DNA from: Clostridiales bacterium
Lineage (GTDB): Bacteria; Bacillota; Clostridia; Oscillospirales; Acutalibacteraceae
Assembly (NCBI GenBank): GCA_012839345.1
Contig: DUNN01000033.1
Coordinates: 1 to 64,000, forward strand
Reading direction: 5' to 3'
Length of the DNA stretch: 64,000 nucleotides
The notes beneath the pieces were generated by a model that saw only the letters and a list, made by a program, of their open reading frames with translations, ran no database searches and was not told where the DNA came from. Positions 35,660-44,753 of this stretch are shown piece by piece. Made by a program: the position numbers and the translations under genes. Every line of letters starts with the position of its first letter. The stretch's first letter is position 1.

Positions 35660-36463
35660 GTGGACTTTTCAACTTTAATTGGACTTATTATTGCTTTCGG
35701 TAGTGTAATTGCAGGTTTCATTATGGAAAAAGGGACAATTACCTCGTTATTTATCCTGAGTTCCCTTTTTATTGTGTTCGGTGGCACTTGGGGCGCAATT
35801 ATCGCTTCCTTCGGGTTCCATGATTTGATTGCTGCATTCAAAGCGCTGTTTAACAGTTATTTCAACAAGAATCAGCCGGACCCGGAAAAACTGGTGAAAA
35901 AGATTTCGGAAATGGCGGACGCCTGCCGTAAGGAAGGTCTTTTGAAGCTGCAGACAATGCTGAATGACTCCGATATCAACGATGATAACTATCTTCCGCT
36001 GAAAGAAGGTATGATTTTAACGCTTGATATGAAGCCGGCAGAAGAAATTGAAGCAGCAATGCAGTCCGACCTGGATACATACACCATGAAAAAGCAGATG
36101 GAAATTGAAATTTTCCAAAGCGCCGGTGGCTTTTCCCCTACGCTCGGCATTATTGGTACGGTTATGGGCCTGGTTCAGGTCCTGGGCAACATGACGGACG
36201 CTTCGGAATTGACCAAGGCAATCTCGTCGGCATTTATCGCCACCCTGTACGGTATTTGTTTTGCTAACTTGCTGTACTTCCCGGCGGCCAACCGACTGAA
36301 AACGATATTGAAGCGGCAGACCGTATTCCGTGAGATGATGGTGGAAGGAATTTGCTTGATTGCCAGCGGAAAATCTTCGCGGGATGTGGAGAACCAGCTT
36401 TCCCTGTATTATCATGTTTTCCCGGGTGGAGAGAAGAAATATAAGGATGGCATTAATAACTAA
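35660..36463 (+). CDS. motA: Flagellar stator protein MotA
   Basis: This is the proton-channel subunit of the flagellar motor: four membrane segments, 267 residues. After the GTG start the first helix reads DFSTLIGLIIAFGSVIAGF. A large cytosolic loop follows, with the charged torque residues in that region, and then the last two helices around FSPTLGIIGTVMGLVQVL and AFIATLYGICFANLLYFP. The frame is open back to 35525, but the GTG at 35660 follows AAGGAGGA by 6-7 bases and lies after the SigD-type promoter. motB follows after 27 bases. No other flagellar gene is nearby. Confidence 0.9.
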   Translation: MDFSTLIGLIIAFGSVIAGFIMEKGTITSLFILSSLFIVFGGTWGAIIASFGFHDLIAAFKALFNSYFNKNQPDPEKLVKKISEMADACRKEGLLKLQTMLNDSDINDDNYLPLKEGMILTLDMKPAEEIEAAMQSDLDTYTMKKQMEIEIFQSAGGFSPTLGIIGTVMGLVQVLGNMTDASELTKAISSAFIATLYGICFANLLYFPAANRLKTILKRQTVFREMMVEGICLIASGKSSRDVENQLSLYYHVFPGGEKKYKDGINN

Positions 36464-36490
36464 CGTTCGAAGATTCGGGGATTATAGATT

Positions 36491-37357
36491 ATGGCTAAAA
36501 AGAAGAAAAAGATGTCGGAAACGCCCGAAAACAGTGAAAGATGGCTGCTTACCTATTCCGATATGATCACACTGTTGCTGGCGCTGTTTATTATTTTGTA
36601 TGCGACCAGCAATGTTGATGCAAAAAAATTCGCTCAGATTGCGCAAAGCATGGGCGAAGCGCTTGGTACCAGTACTTCGATTTCTGCTGGAACGGGAACG
36701 GGTACAGGTACAGGGACCGGAAAAGGGATCGGAAATGGCACAGGCGGGCTCGGAAAGGGAAGTGGCATCACGGGCGTTCAGGTCGATGCACTGGATCAGA
36801 TTTATAATATTTTACAGTCGTATGTTGACCAGAATCATCTGGAGAATCAGATTGGCCTGGTGAACACCAATACTTATGTAAAAATTCACTTGAAAGATCA
36901 ACTGATGTTTAGGCCGGACAGCGCGACGATGCTGCCGGGCAGCGAGCCGGTTTTGAAGGAAATTGAAGACGCGATTTCCAAGGTTTACGACCAAGTGGAT
37001 CATGTTACGTTCAGCGGCCATACCGCCGACGTTGGCCCCCATACGCGGGCCGGCGACCAGGTTTCGTGGAAGCTTTCTACCGAGCGTGCTGTGACGGTGC
37101 TGAATAAGATGATTGAATACGGGTTGGATCAGGATAAAGTTTCTATTGAAGGCTATGCCCATTTTTCTCCGGTTGCCAATAACAATACAGAAGAAGGGCG
37201 TGCTAAGAACCGCCGCGTGGAAATTACGATTTATAAAACACCGAAGGCTAAGACAACGACCTCTGCAGTTCCCTCTGCCAATACGAACGGTGCTGCAAGT
37301 CCTACCAATCCGTCTTCGGGTACTACAAGCTCACAGGCTTCCGTCAGCAGCAAATAA
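36491..37357 (+). CDS. motB: Flagellar stator protein MotB
   Basis: MotB anchors the stator to peptidoglycan. The N-terminus is basic, then one membrane helix carries the essential proton-binding Asp24 (TYSDMITLLLALF). A Gly/Thr linker follows (about residues 65-95), encoded by repeated GGWACN units. The OmpA-like peptidoglycan-binding domain (residues about 130-250) contains the pattern FSGHTADVGP and NRRVEI. A low-complexity Thr/Ser tail ends the 288-residue protein. The Gly-Thr linker is longer and more repetitive than usual. It is co-transcribed with motA. Confidence 0.9.
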   Translation: MAKKKKKMSETPENSERWLLTYSDMITLLLALFIILYATSNVDAKKFAQIAQSMGEALGTSTSISAGTGTGTGTGTGKGIGNGTGGLGKGSGITGVQVDALDQIYNILQSYVDQNHLENQIGLVNTNTYVKIHLKDQLMFRPDSATMLPGSEPVLKEIEDAISKVYDQVDHVTFSGHTADVGPHTRAGDQVSWKLSTERAVTVLNKMIEYGLDQDKVSIEGYAHFSPVANNNTEEGRAKNRRVEITIYKTPKAKTTTSAVPSANTNGAASPTNPSSGTTSSQASVSSK

Positions 37358-37483
37358 CGTAAAATATTTCGGACAGCCGTGGGTGGGTTTTTTCCATATC
37401 ACAGCAGTTTGCCTCATTCGGTCGGGACTGCTTTTCCCCCGGCTGGTGGCTTCTTTTTATGAGAATAGTCTGATCAAAGAAAT

Positions 37484-37525
37484 AATCGATGGTTTGAATA
37501 TTGGAATCAAACCGTCGATTTTTTC
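37484..37525 (+). terminator. Terminator of motAB
   Basis: AATCGATGGTTTGA (37484-37497) pairs with TCAAACCGTCGATT (37507-37520) with one G-T pair, followed by TTTTC. Confidence 0.85.
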
Positions 37526-37627
37526 TTATTATATAGTACATTGATGGTACCCATTTGGCAGTCTGTGCTATAATTAAATGCATTGATGATGTGCAATAAT
37601 GCTCGTTTTAATGTGGAAGGGATTCGA

Positions 37628-38890
37628 TTGAATCGCGTTTTATCCAAATTTTCTGATTTTTTTCATACGACGTTTCGCGCCCTGCAATACCGGAATTTTA
37701 GGCTGTTCTGGTTCGGCCAGTGCATTTCCCTGACCGGAACCTGGATGCAGCGCACGGCGCAGACGTGGCTGGTTTACACCGTAACCAATTCGCCAATTAA
37801 GGTTGGACTGGTTGGGGTGTTTCAATTTACCCCCATGCTGTTGTTTTCCCTGTTTGCGGGGGTTTTGGCGGATCGGATTCCGAAGAAAAGGCTGTTGATT
37901 TTAACACAGACCGTCTTCATGCTGCAGGCCGTCATCATGACGCTTCTGACCTTCAGCGGCCGGATTCAATACTGGCACATCCTTTTGCTCAGTATGCTGT
38001 TTGGTTTTACGCAAACCCTTGATATGCCCGCCCGGCAGTCTTTTTTTATTGAACTGGTTGGTCCCGAGAACCTGACCAACGCCATTTCCCTGAATTCCAC
38101 CATTGTTAACCTCGCAAAAATTGTGGGACCGGCGGTCTCCGGTTTCGTGATGGTTCAGTGCGGAATGACCGTCTGCTTTTTCATTAATGCGGTCAGTTTT
38201 CTTCCGGTCATCGCCGGAATCCTTTTGATTCGCGTGGAGAAAACGCCGGTGCACCGTGCAAATGCGCATATACTGCCGGAAATCGTGGACGGAATCCGTT
38301 ACATTGGCCGCAATGACACGCTAATTTTGAACGTGTTGATTACTGCCGTGGTCTGCACTTTCGCCATGAATAACGATGTCATCATCCCCATTTTTGCGCG
38401 TGAGGTACTTGGACGGGGCGCGGACGGCTACTCTTCGCTGATGGCTGCGGCTGGGTTCGGTGCGTTTGTTGGTGCGGTTACCATGGCTTACCGCAGCAAA
38501 TTCGGCGTAAAGAAGAGTTTGCTGATTTTCAGCGGGGCGGCGAGCGCTTTGCTGCAGGTTTTGACGATCTTTTCCCATCAGTACTGGATGAGTGCTGTGT
38601 TGATTGCCGGAATCGGCTTTAACAATCTTGTTTTTATGAACATGGCCAATTCGATTTTCCAAATCAACTCTTCCAACGATTACCGAGGGCGGGTCATGAG
38701 CGTGTACTCCTTTTTAAATCAGGGCTCAACACCAATCGGAAATTTCCTTTCCGGCCTGGGAATGGAATACTTCGGCGGGGGAAGCGGATTCGTGTTCTGC
38801 GGTGTGACCACAGCAACTTTGTTATGCGCCGTACTATTTGTTAAGCGCAGCTCGCTGAAGAACTGGTTGCCAAGAAAAAACGCGACCTGA
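37628..38890 (+). CDS. MFS transporter, EntS/DUF894-like
   Basis: This is a 420-residue, 12-helix exporter of the major facilitator superfamily. The phrases RNFRLFWFGQCISLTGTWMQR at the first helix and the loop ADRIPKKR (helix 2-3) are typical of the EntS/MFS_3 group, which exports siderophores or drugs. The TTG at 37628 follows GGAAGGG. A TATAAT at 37569-37574 places transcription start near 37582, so the in-frame ATGs at 37583 and later would be leaderless and are less likely. It has no partner genes, so the substrate is unknown. Confidence 0.85.
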   Translation: MNRVLSKFSDFFHTTFRALQYRNFRLFWFGQCISLTGTWMQRTAQTWLVYTVTNSPIKVGLVGVFQFTPMLLFSLFAGVLADRIPKKRLLILTQTVFMLQAVIMTLLTFSGRIQYWHILLLSMLFGFTQTLDMPARQSFFIELVGPENLTNAISLNSTIVNLAKIVGPAVSGFVMVQCGMTVCFFINAVSFLPVIAGILLIRVEKTPVHRANAHILPEIVDGIRYIGRNDTLILNVLITAVVCTFAMNNDVIIPIFAREVLGRGADGYSSLMAAAGFGAFVGAVTMAYRSKFGVKKSLLIFSGAASALLQVLTIFSHQYWMSAVLIAGIGFNNLVFMNMANSIFQINSSNDYRGRVMSVYSFLNQGSTPIGNFLSGLGMEYFGGGSGFVFCGVTTATLLCAVLFVKRSSLKNWLPRKNAT

Positions 38891-39068
38891 TCCTATTAAA
38901 TTTGCACACAGCTGTTTATTAAGCAATTTCCGATGTGAATGTACCCGCGAAAAGGCGGAGAACAGCCCCCGGAAAATTGGATTTTTCAGCTTAGGGAACG
39001 GTTGCTTTTATTCAGTTAAAGTGATATAGTAACGGCAGTTCACCTGAATATGAGGAGATGTGATTGAA

Positions 39069-39881
39069 TTGATTAAGCTGGACATGAAGCCGAGTGAAAA
39101 CAGTAAGGCAAGACTGATTGGATACCTGCATGACCGGGTGGAAAATGAAATGCCAACCCGTCTAACACGGCCCTGCGTTTTGATTTGCCCCGGCGGCGGA
39201 TATGAATTTTTATCCGAGCGGGAATCGGACCCGCCCGCGTTTGCCTTTTTTGCCAGAGGGTACAATGTGTTTATCCTATATTACTCTGTTAAGGAGCAGG
39301 CCGCGCAGATGAGCCCGCTTGTGGAAATTTCCGATTCCGTGCGGCTGATTCGGCGCAACAGCGCAGAATGGGGAATTAATGCAGACCAGATTGCCGTATG
39401 CGGTTTTTCCGCGGGCGCGCATCTGGCGGCATCCCTGGGAACTTTGTGGAACCATCCGGCGCTGAAGGAAAAAACGGACACCGGCAACGGGGCAAACCGG
39501 CCGGACGCCATGATTTTATGCTATCCGGTCATTTCCAGCGGCCCGTATGCCCACCGGGGCTCCATTTGCCAGATTACGGGAGGAAAAGACGACCCGGAAC
39601 TGCTGGAACTTTTCTCTTTGGAAAAGCAGGTCAGCAGCCAGACTCCGCCGGCTTTTCTATGGCATACCGTGGAGGACGGCACGGTGCCGGTGGAAAACAC
39701 CATGCTGTTTATTTCGGCGCTGCAGAAGCATAAAGTTCCCTTTGAATGCCATATTTATCCCAACGGCGGGCACGGCCTTTCCATGTGCTCTGACGAGGTG
39801 AATACTCCGAATCCCCACTGCGCCAGCTGGTTCCGCCTGTGCGAAACTTGGCTGAACGATTTGTTCCATTTTACCTATTAA
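39069..39881 (+). CDS. Alpha/beta hydrolase, BD-FAE / acetylesterase-like
   Basis: This is a 270-residue cytosolic hydrolase of the type grouped with acetyl-xylan esterases and BD-FAE esterases. It has the oxyanion loop CPGGGYEFLS (about residue 42) and the nucleophile elbow CGFSAGAHLAA with Ser near 113. The Asp is in TVEDGTVPVE and the His in GGHGLSM near 236. It may deacetylate sugars, which would suit the neighbouring rhamnose genes, but its terminator and opposite neighbour make it a separate unit. Start: TTG 39069 lies 11 bases after GAGGAG; the GTG at 39060 is too close to that site. Confidence 0.8.
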   Translation: MIKLDMKPSENSKARLIGYLHDRVENEMPTRLTRPCVLICPGGGYEFLSERESDPPAFAFFARGYNVFILYYSVKEQAAQMSPLVEISDSVRLIRRNSAEWGINADQIAVCGFSAGAHLAASLGTLWNHPALKEKTDTGNGANRPDAMILCYPVISSGPYAHRGSICQITGGKDDPELLELFSLEKQVSSQTPPAFLWHTVEDGTVPVENTMLFISALQKHKVPFECHIYPNGGHGLSMCSDEVNTPNPHCASWFRLCETWLNDLFHFTY

Positions 39882-39946
39882 GAGTTTCCAATATAAAACC
39901 GCCGGTTCCTGTCATTTTGATTACAGGGCCGCAATCGAAATGGAAG

Positions 39947-40009
39947 AAACAGCACCCCATTTGTCGTTCCGTACCTTGGTACGGCCTGACAAATGGGGTG
40001 CTGTTTTTC
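39947..40009. terminator. Large bidirectional terminator
   Basis: AAACAGCACCCCATTTGTC (39947-39965) pairs perfectly over 19 bp with its complement at 39988-40006, with an inner CCGTACC/GGTACGG hairpin. It ends both the hydrolase and deoR transcripts. Confidence 0.9.
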
Positions 40010-40033
40010 TGATGGTGTTCTTTTTTCATAGCG

Positions 40034-40801
40034 TCAGGAATTCATGCCCGGGCGTGTGTGCAGATGCGTGTACTGGTTGCACAGGTCGTTGATTTCCTTT
40101 TTCTCTGTGATGACTTCATAAAATTCGCTGAGCGGCGCAAGCCGACACATAAAGTCCAGGTTCATTTTGGATGTGTCGCACATTAAAATCGCTTTTTTGC
40201 TGTTCGCCAAATATTGCGTTTTCACATAGCATTCGTCTTCACTTGCTTCCGAGGCGCCGTTTTCCACGCTGAACCCGCGGCAGGAAAGAAACGCAAGGTC
40301 GGCATTGTAGCGGCTGATGAACTCCTTTGCCGCCAGGCCGACGAGCGATTTGGAGTTTTCCCGAAGGGAACCGCCCGTGCACAGGACTTTTACATTTTTG
40401 AATTCCGAAAGAAGCAGGGCGGATTTTAGGCCGTTTGTAATTACTTTCAGGTTATTGAACTTTTCCAGCCCTTTTGCCAGTGTGTTCACCGTGCTGCTGG
40501 AATCCAGAAAAATCGTCATTCCGTCGCGCACATGGCGGATGGCAAGGTCGGCAATCACCTGCTTTTTTACGGAGTTCTGGGTTTCTCGGAAGGCAAGCGG
40601 GTCTTCACTGGTGCTTCCTTCCACCAGTACTGCGCCTCCATGCGTGCGGTGGATGAGCTTGCTTTCCTCCAGGTCCTTTAAATCCCTTCGGATGGTCGCG
40701 CCGCTTGCAAACAGGCTTTCGCAGAGCTGGTCGACCGTTACCACCCGATTGTTCTGCCGCATCAGCTCAAGAATCTGTTTTTTGCGCTCGTAAGCAATCA
40801 T
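40034..40801 (-). CDS. DeoR-family repressor, probable regulator of the microcompartment operon
   Basis: This is a 255-residue sugar-phosphate-responsive repressor. Residues 5-60 are the DeoR winged helix (RRDLKDLEESKLIHRTHGGA), and residues 75-235 the DeoRC sensor with TNGLKSALLL and the phosphate-binding DSSSTVNTLA loop. Family members sense phosphorylated sugars such as fuculose-1-phosphate. It is read away from the microcompartment operon, sharing a 179-base control region with the aldolase gene. The fit is therefore control by rhamnulose- or fuculose-1-phosphate, which is inference. Start ATG at 40801. Confidence 0.85.
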   Translation of the reverse strand: MIAYERKKQILELMRQNNRVVTVDQLCESLFASGATIRRDLKDLEESKLIHRTHGGAVLVEGSTSEDPLAFRETQNSVKKQVIADLAIRHVRDGMTIFLDSSSTVNTLAKGLEKFNNLKVITNGLKSALLLSEFKNVKVLCTGGSLRENSKSLVGLAAKEFISRYNADLAFLSCRGFSVENGASEASEDECYVKTQYLANSKKAILMCDTSKMNLDFMCRLAPLSEFYEVITEKKEINDLCNQYTHLHTRPGMNS

Positions 40802-40822
40802 TTTTCGGGTTCCTCTCTTTGT

Positions 40823-40921
40823 GATTAATTTTGATTATTTCTGACGATTATTTAAATTTTTGGTGCCTTTTTCTCAATTATAACGCCAAATATAGTTCAA
40901 TTTGCTTATTTGTGATAAAAT
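40823..40921. promoter_or_regulatory. Divergent control region of deoR and the microcompartment operon
   Basis: Three direct repeats lie near the deoR start: GATTAATT (40823-40830), GATTATTT (40833-40840) and GATTATTT (40846-40853), 10 and 13 bases apart. They are candidate operators. A TAAAAT (40916-40921) is the best -10 for the plus-strand operon, with a weak -35. The inverted repeat TGAT-AAA-ATCA covers it. A TATAAT on the minus strand (near 40881) could serve deoR. No cobalamin riboswitch is visible. Confidence 0.45.
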
Positions 40922-40980
40922 CATACCAAGAAACCGGAATAAAATCAATAGTGAAAAATGATTGAAAAGGAGAAATCAGT

Positions 40981-41805
40981 ATGGCATCTTCAGCTTACGA
41001 AATTAAAAAGGAATTGTGCGAAATAGGCCGCAGAATTTATCAAAACGGATTCGTCGCTGCAAACGACGGCAACTTTTCCGTTAAAATAAACGACAACGAG
41101 TTCTATTGCACACCAACCGGCGTATCGAAGGGCTTTATGACCCCGGATATGATCTTAAAGGTAGACGGAAAGGGAAATATGCTGGAACCCAACGCCAAGT
41201 ACCGTCCGTCCTCCGAATTCAAAATGCATCTGAGAGTGTATCAGGAGCGCCCCGACGTTCGAGCGGTTGTTCACGCACATCCTCCGATTGCTACCGCGCA
41301 CGCTGTTGCGGGCCTCGGTCTGGATTCCTACATAATGCCGGAAGCTGTCATCGCCCTCGGCAATGTTCCTCTGACCAAATATGGCACTCCTTCCACCATG
41401 GAAATTCCGGACGCAATTTCAGAAGAAATTCAAACACATGACGCAGTTCTGTTGGAAAACCACGGTGCTCTTTCCATGGGACCTGACCTTATGACTGCTT
41501 ACTTTAAGATGGAATCCCTGGAATTCTTCGCAAAGGTCAGCTTCTATGCCAACCAGCTTGGCGGCGGCAGAGAGTTTACCTGCGAGGAAATTGAGAAGCT
41601 GCTGGAAGTCCGCAAAAGAATGGGCCTGCCGGGCCGTCATCCGGGCTGCAGCAAATGCGCAAACCGCGGCACATCGAACTGCCACTGCCTGACCCCCGAA
41701 CAGAAAGCCGCTGCTCAGGCAAAACCGGCCGCAGCGTCTTCTACTTCCACCGATGATCTTGTTCGTGAAATCACCAAGAAGGTTCTCGCACAGCTGGGCA
41801 AATAA
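40981..41805 (+). CDS. Class II aldolase (rhamnulose/fuculose-1-phosphate) with C-terminal encapsulation helix
   Basis: The enzyme splits a 6-deoxyketose 1-phosphate into DHAP and lactaldehyde using zinc. The FucA-like core (residues 1-215) has AANDGNFSVK at the substrate phosphate loop, zinc ligands in VHAHPP (about residues 97-100) and ENHGAL, and the catalytic Glu in PSSEFKMHL. Beyond the usual 215-residue core it has a Cys-rich patch (GCSKCANRGTSNCHC, about 220-234) and an Ala/Pro linker. It ends in the amphipathic helix TDDLVREITKKVLAQLGK, like the encapsulation peptides of its neighbours. The gene is first in the microcompartment operon. Rhamnulose-1-phosphate is the favoured substrate, because rhaA and rhaB are 20 kb away. 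Confidence 0.9.
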   Translation: MASSAYEIKKELCEIGRRIYQNGFVAANDGNFSVKINDNEFYCTPTGVSKGFMTPDMILKVDGKGNMLEPNAKYRPSSEFKMHLRVYQERPDVRAVVHAHPPIATAHAVAGLGLDSYIMPEAVIALGNVPLTKYGTPSTMEIPDAISEEIQTHDAVLLENHGALSMGPDLMTAYFKMESLEFFAKVSFYANQLGGGREFTCEEIEKLLEVRKRMGLPGRHPGCSKCANRGTSNCHCLTPEQKAAAQAKPAAASSTSTDDLVREITKKVLAQLGK

Positions 41806-41838
41806 GCAGTGCCGTACCGGTTTAGAAAAAAGTGCTCA

Positions 41839-41852
41839 ACGAAAGGATGGTC
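41839..41852 (+). promoter_or_regulatory. Extended ribosome-binding site with embedded ATG (pduC)
   Basis: ACGAAAGGATGGTC. The internal ATG at 41847 is in frame and 12 bases before the preferred start at 41859; reading from it would add only MVAT. Confidence 0.55.
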
Positions 41853-41858
41853 GCAACA

Positions 41859-43526
41859 ATGCCGCAAAGCAAACGATTTCAAGTTCTGCATGACCGTCCG
41901 GTAAATCAGGACAGCTTTATTAAAGAGTGCCCTGAATTTGGGTTTGTGGCGATGGATTCCCCCTATGACCCAAAGCCTTCGCTTCGAATAGAAAACGGCG
42001 TGATTGTCGAGATGGATCAGAAGCGCCGCGAAGATTTCGATTTTGAAGACTGCTTCATTGCCGACCACGCAATTGACCGTTCCATCGCAGAGGAAGCGAT
42101 GGCAATGGACTCGCTTCAGTTTGCCCGCATGCTGGTGGATATTTCCATAAGCAAGGAGGAAATTACCCGCCTTGCAGGCGGCATGACCCCGGCAAAGCTC
42201 TGCGAGGTGATGAGCCACCTGAACGTGGTGGAAATGATGATGGCTATGCAGAAGGTGCGGGAACGCCTGTTCCCGGCTAACCAGACCCATGTAACCAACA
42301 AGGATGACAATCCGATTCAAATTGCCTGCGACGCGGCGGAAGCTGCCCTGCGCGGTTTTGCGGAGACCGAAACCACGGTCGGGGTCGCCCGCTACGCTCC
42401 GCTTTGTGCCATCGGACTTCTGGTCGGTTCCCAGTGCGGCCGCCCCGGCGTGCTTTCCCAGTGCGCTGTGGAAGAAGCAACCGAATTGATGCTGGGAATG
42501 CTCGGCATTACCACGTATGCGGAAACGCTTTCCGTTTACGGTACGGAGAAGGTCTTTGTGGACGGCGACGACACGCCGTATTCCAAGGCATTCCTCGCAT
42601 CCGCTTATGCCTCCCGCGGAATCAAGGTGCGCTGCACCTCCGGTACCGCATCGGAGGCGCTGATGGGAAACGCGGAAAAGAAATCCATGCTGTACCTGGA
42701 AGCCCGCTGCCTGCTCCTAATTAAGGGCGCGGGGGTTCAGGGAACGCAGAACGGTTCGGTCAGCTGCATTGGACTTGCCAGCTCGGTTCCTTCCGGAATC
42801 CGTGCGGTGCTTTCCGAAAACCTGATCGCCGCCATGCTCGGCCTGGAATGTGCCTCCAGTAATGACCAGACGTTTTCTCATTCGGATATTCGCCGCACAG
42901 CCCGTATGCTGATGCAGATGCTTCCGGGGACGGACTTCATCTTTTCCGGCTACAGCTGCACACCGAACTATGACAACATGTTCGCCGGTTCCAATTTTGA
43001 CGCCGACGATTTTGACGATTACAACGTGCTTCAGCGCGACCTGAAGGTGGACGGCGGCCTTCGTCCGGTAACGGAGGAAGAAACCGTGGCGGTTCGCTAT
43101 AAAGCCGCCCGTGCCATGCAGTCGTTGTTTGACCGGCTGGGCTTTCCGCCCGTAACCGATGAACAGGTAGAACAATGCGTTTATGCACACGGCAGCAAGG
43201 ATATTACGGCGAAGCGTAATGTAGAAGAAGACCTAAAAGCTGCAAAACGCGTAATGGACGGCGAAGTCAACGGGCTGGACATTGTCTGCGCGCTGTCGCA
43301 GACCGGCCACGAGGATGTGGCGCGTTCAATTTTGAACATGCTCAAACAGCGCGTTTCGGGGGATTATCTTCAGACCGCAGCAATTTTGGATCGCGATTTT
43401 AATGTGCACAGCTCGATTAATAATAAAAACGTTTACCAGGGCCCCGGAACCGGATACCGCCTGGAGGGCGCCGAGTGGGAAAAGGTCAAAAACATCCCGC
43501 AGGCGCTCGACCCGGATGAAATGTAA
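41859..43526 (+). CDS. pduC: Propanediol dehydratase large subunit (B12-dependent)
   Basis: This is the catalytic alpha subunit of the adenosylcobalamin-dependent diol dehydratase (1,2-propanediol to propanal), acting in the microcompartment lumen. The 555-residue length equals Klebsiella/Salmonella PduC (554). Substrate and ion ligands have counterparts: Gln142 and His144 in NQTHVTN, the Glu in CAVEEATEL, and the Asp in CASSNDQTFSH. Glycerol dehydratase is a close relative and cannot be excluded, but the aldolase and rhamnose context points to propanediol. Start at 41859 by analogy with the other GAAAGGATGG sites. Confidence 0.93.
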   Translation: MPQSKRFQVLHDRPVNQDSFIKECPEFGFVAMDSPYDPKPSLRIENGVIVEMDQKRREDFDFEDCFIADHAIDRSIAEEAMAMDSLQFARMLVDISISKEEITRLAGGMTPAKLCEVMSHLNVVEMMMAMQKVRERLFPANQTHVTNKDDNPIQIACDAAEAALRGFAETETTVGVARYAPLCAIGLLVGSQCGRPGVLSQCAVEEATELMLGMLGITTYAETLSVYGTEKVFVDGDDTPYSKAFLASAYASRGIKVRCTSGTASEALMGNAEKKSMLYLEARCLLLIKGAGVQGTQNGSVSCIGLASSVPSGIRAVLSENLIAAMLGLECASSNDQTFSHSDIRRTARMLMQMLPGTDFIFSGYSCTPNYDNMFAGSNFDADDFDDYNVLQRDLKVDGGLRPVTEEETVAVRYKAARAMQSLFDRLGFPPVTDEQVEQCVYAHGSKDITAKRNVEEDLKAAKRVMDGEVNGLDIVCALSQTGHEDVARSILNMLKQRVSGDYLQTAAILDRDFNVHSSINNKNVYQGPGTGYRLEGAEWEKVKNIPQALDPDEM

Positions 43527-43541
43527 AGGAGAGAGGATAAC

Positions 43542-44204
43542 ATGGCATTGGATGAACAGCTTGTTGCGGAAGTGACCCGCAAGGTCATGGAAGAGCTCTC
43601 CCGGTACACCGCATCGCCGGCTTCCGCTCCGGCAGGTGCCGAGCCGGATTCCGACTTTACCATCACCGAAGTGGGCGAGGCCAAAGTCGGCACAAGCCCG
43701 GATGAGGTGGTCATCGGTCTGGCCCCCGCATTCGGTGATACCCAGACGAAAACCATCTGCGGAATTCCGCATTCCGAGGTTCTGCGCGAAATTGCCGCCG
43801 GAATTGAGGAAGAGGGGCTGCGGCCGCGCTTTATCCGCGTGGTGGATATTTCCGACGTTTCGTTTATCGCCCGACGTGCCGCTGGTTACAGCGGCTCCGG
43901 CATCGGCATCGGCATTCAGTCCAAGGGCACGACGGTTATTCATCAGAAAGATTTGTTCCCGCTGTCCAACCTGGAATTGTTCCCGCAGGCGCCGCTGATT
44001 ACACTGGAAATCTACCGTAAAATCGGCAAAAACGCGGCGCGGTACGCAAAAGGCCAGTCGCCGGTTCCGATTGAAACGGAAAATGACCCCATGGTTCGTC
44101 CGACTTACCAAACCAAGGCGGCTGTTTTACATATTAAGGAAACACAGCAGATTCGCCCCGGCCAAAAGCCGGTGCAGCTGGAGGTGAAGTGGCGCAATGG
44201 ATAA
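43542..44204 (+). CDS. pduD: Propanediol dehydratase medium subunit
   Basis: This is the beta subunit of the diol dehydratase, 220 residues, which helps to bind the cobalamin. The N-terminal helix [16 protein letters not shown] (residues 4-19) is an encapsulation peptide, as experimentally shown for PduD in Salmonella. After a Pro/Ala linker comes the conserved core with [19 protein letters not shown] near residue 125. The ATG at 43542 follows AAAGGAGAGAGG. Its last 8 bases overlap pduE. Confidence 0.93.
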   Translation: MALDEQLVAEVTRKVMEELSRYTASPASAPAGAEPDSDFTITEVGEAKVGTSPDEVVIGLAPAFGDTQTKTICGIPHSEVLREIAAGIEEEGLRPRFIRVVDISDVSFIARRAAGYSGSGIGIGIQSKGTTVIHQKDLFPLSNLELFPQAPLITLEIYRKIGKNAARYAKGQSPVPIETENDPMVRPTYQTKAAVLHIKETQQIRPGQKPVQLEVKWRNG

Positions 44205-44733
44205 CGCAACGGAGCATACGGTTGAAAATCTTGTCGCGCTGCTTGCCCGGGAGCTGAAAGCAGGAGAAGCACAGCAGTCAAAGCCGGAAAAATCGGCAGC
44301 AAGCGCTTCTCCGAAAAAAACAACCGGATATACGGCGGCGGATTACCCCATTCTGCAAAAGCACGCCGATTCCGTCAAAACACCGACCGGCAAAAGCATT
44401 TCGGACATCACCTTGGATCATGTTCTTTCCGGCAAGGTCGACATTAAGGACGTAAGAATTTCCGACGAAATGCTTCTGGCACAGGCGCAGGTGGCAGAAA
44501 GCGCAGGCAAAGCCCAGTTGGGACAAAACCTGCGGCGTGCTGCGGAACTGACGCGTGTGCCGGACGATACCATTATTAAAATGTACGATATGCTCCGCCC
44601 GAACCGTTCCACCAAAGCGCAGCTGCAGGAACTGGAGCAAACCTTACAGAACAGCTACCACGCTCCCCTGTGTGCGCAGCTGGTGCACGAGGCGGCGGAA
44701 GTCTACGAAAAACGCGGCATCCTTCATCCGTAA
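44197..44733 (+). CDS. pduE: Propanediol dehydratase small subunit
   Basis: This is the gamma subunit of the diol dehydratase, 178 residues. An N-terminal amphipathic helix ([16 protein letters not shown], residues 8-23) resembles an encapsulation peptide. A Ser/Lys-rich linker leads to the core starting [15 protein letters not shown] near residue 44, with the family helix [12 protein letters not shown]-like stretch near 130. The start overlaps pduD by 8 bases, which supports coupled synthesis of the subunits. Length and order C-D-E are as in known pdu operons. Confidence 0.92.
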   Translation: MDNATEHTVENLVALLARELKAGEAQQSKPEKSAASASPKKTTGYTAADYPILQKHADSVKTPTGKSISDITLDHVLSGKVDIKDVRISDEMLLAQAQVAESAGKAQLGQNLRRAAELTRVPDDTIIKMYDMLRPNRSTKAQLQELEQTLQNSYHAPLCAQLVHEAAEVYEKRGILHP

Positions 44734-44753
44734 CCGAAAGGAGGCTGCGAACT

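Noticed and set aside
41859-44733. Glycerol dehydratase rather than propanediol dehydratase.
   Set aside because: The two enzymes are close and sequence alone is not decisive, but the aldolase, rhaAB, PduL and PduP context fits propanediol. No 1,3-propanediol dehydrogenase is nearby.
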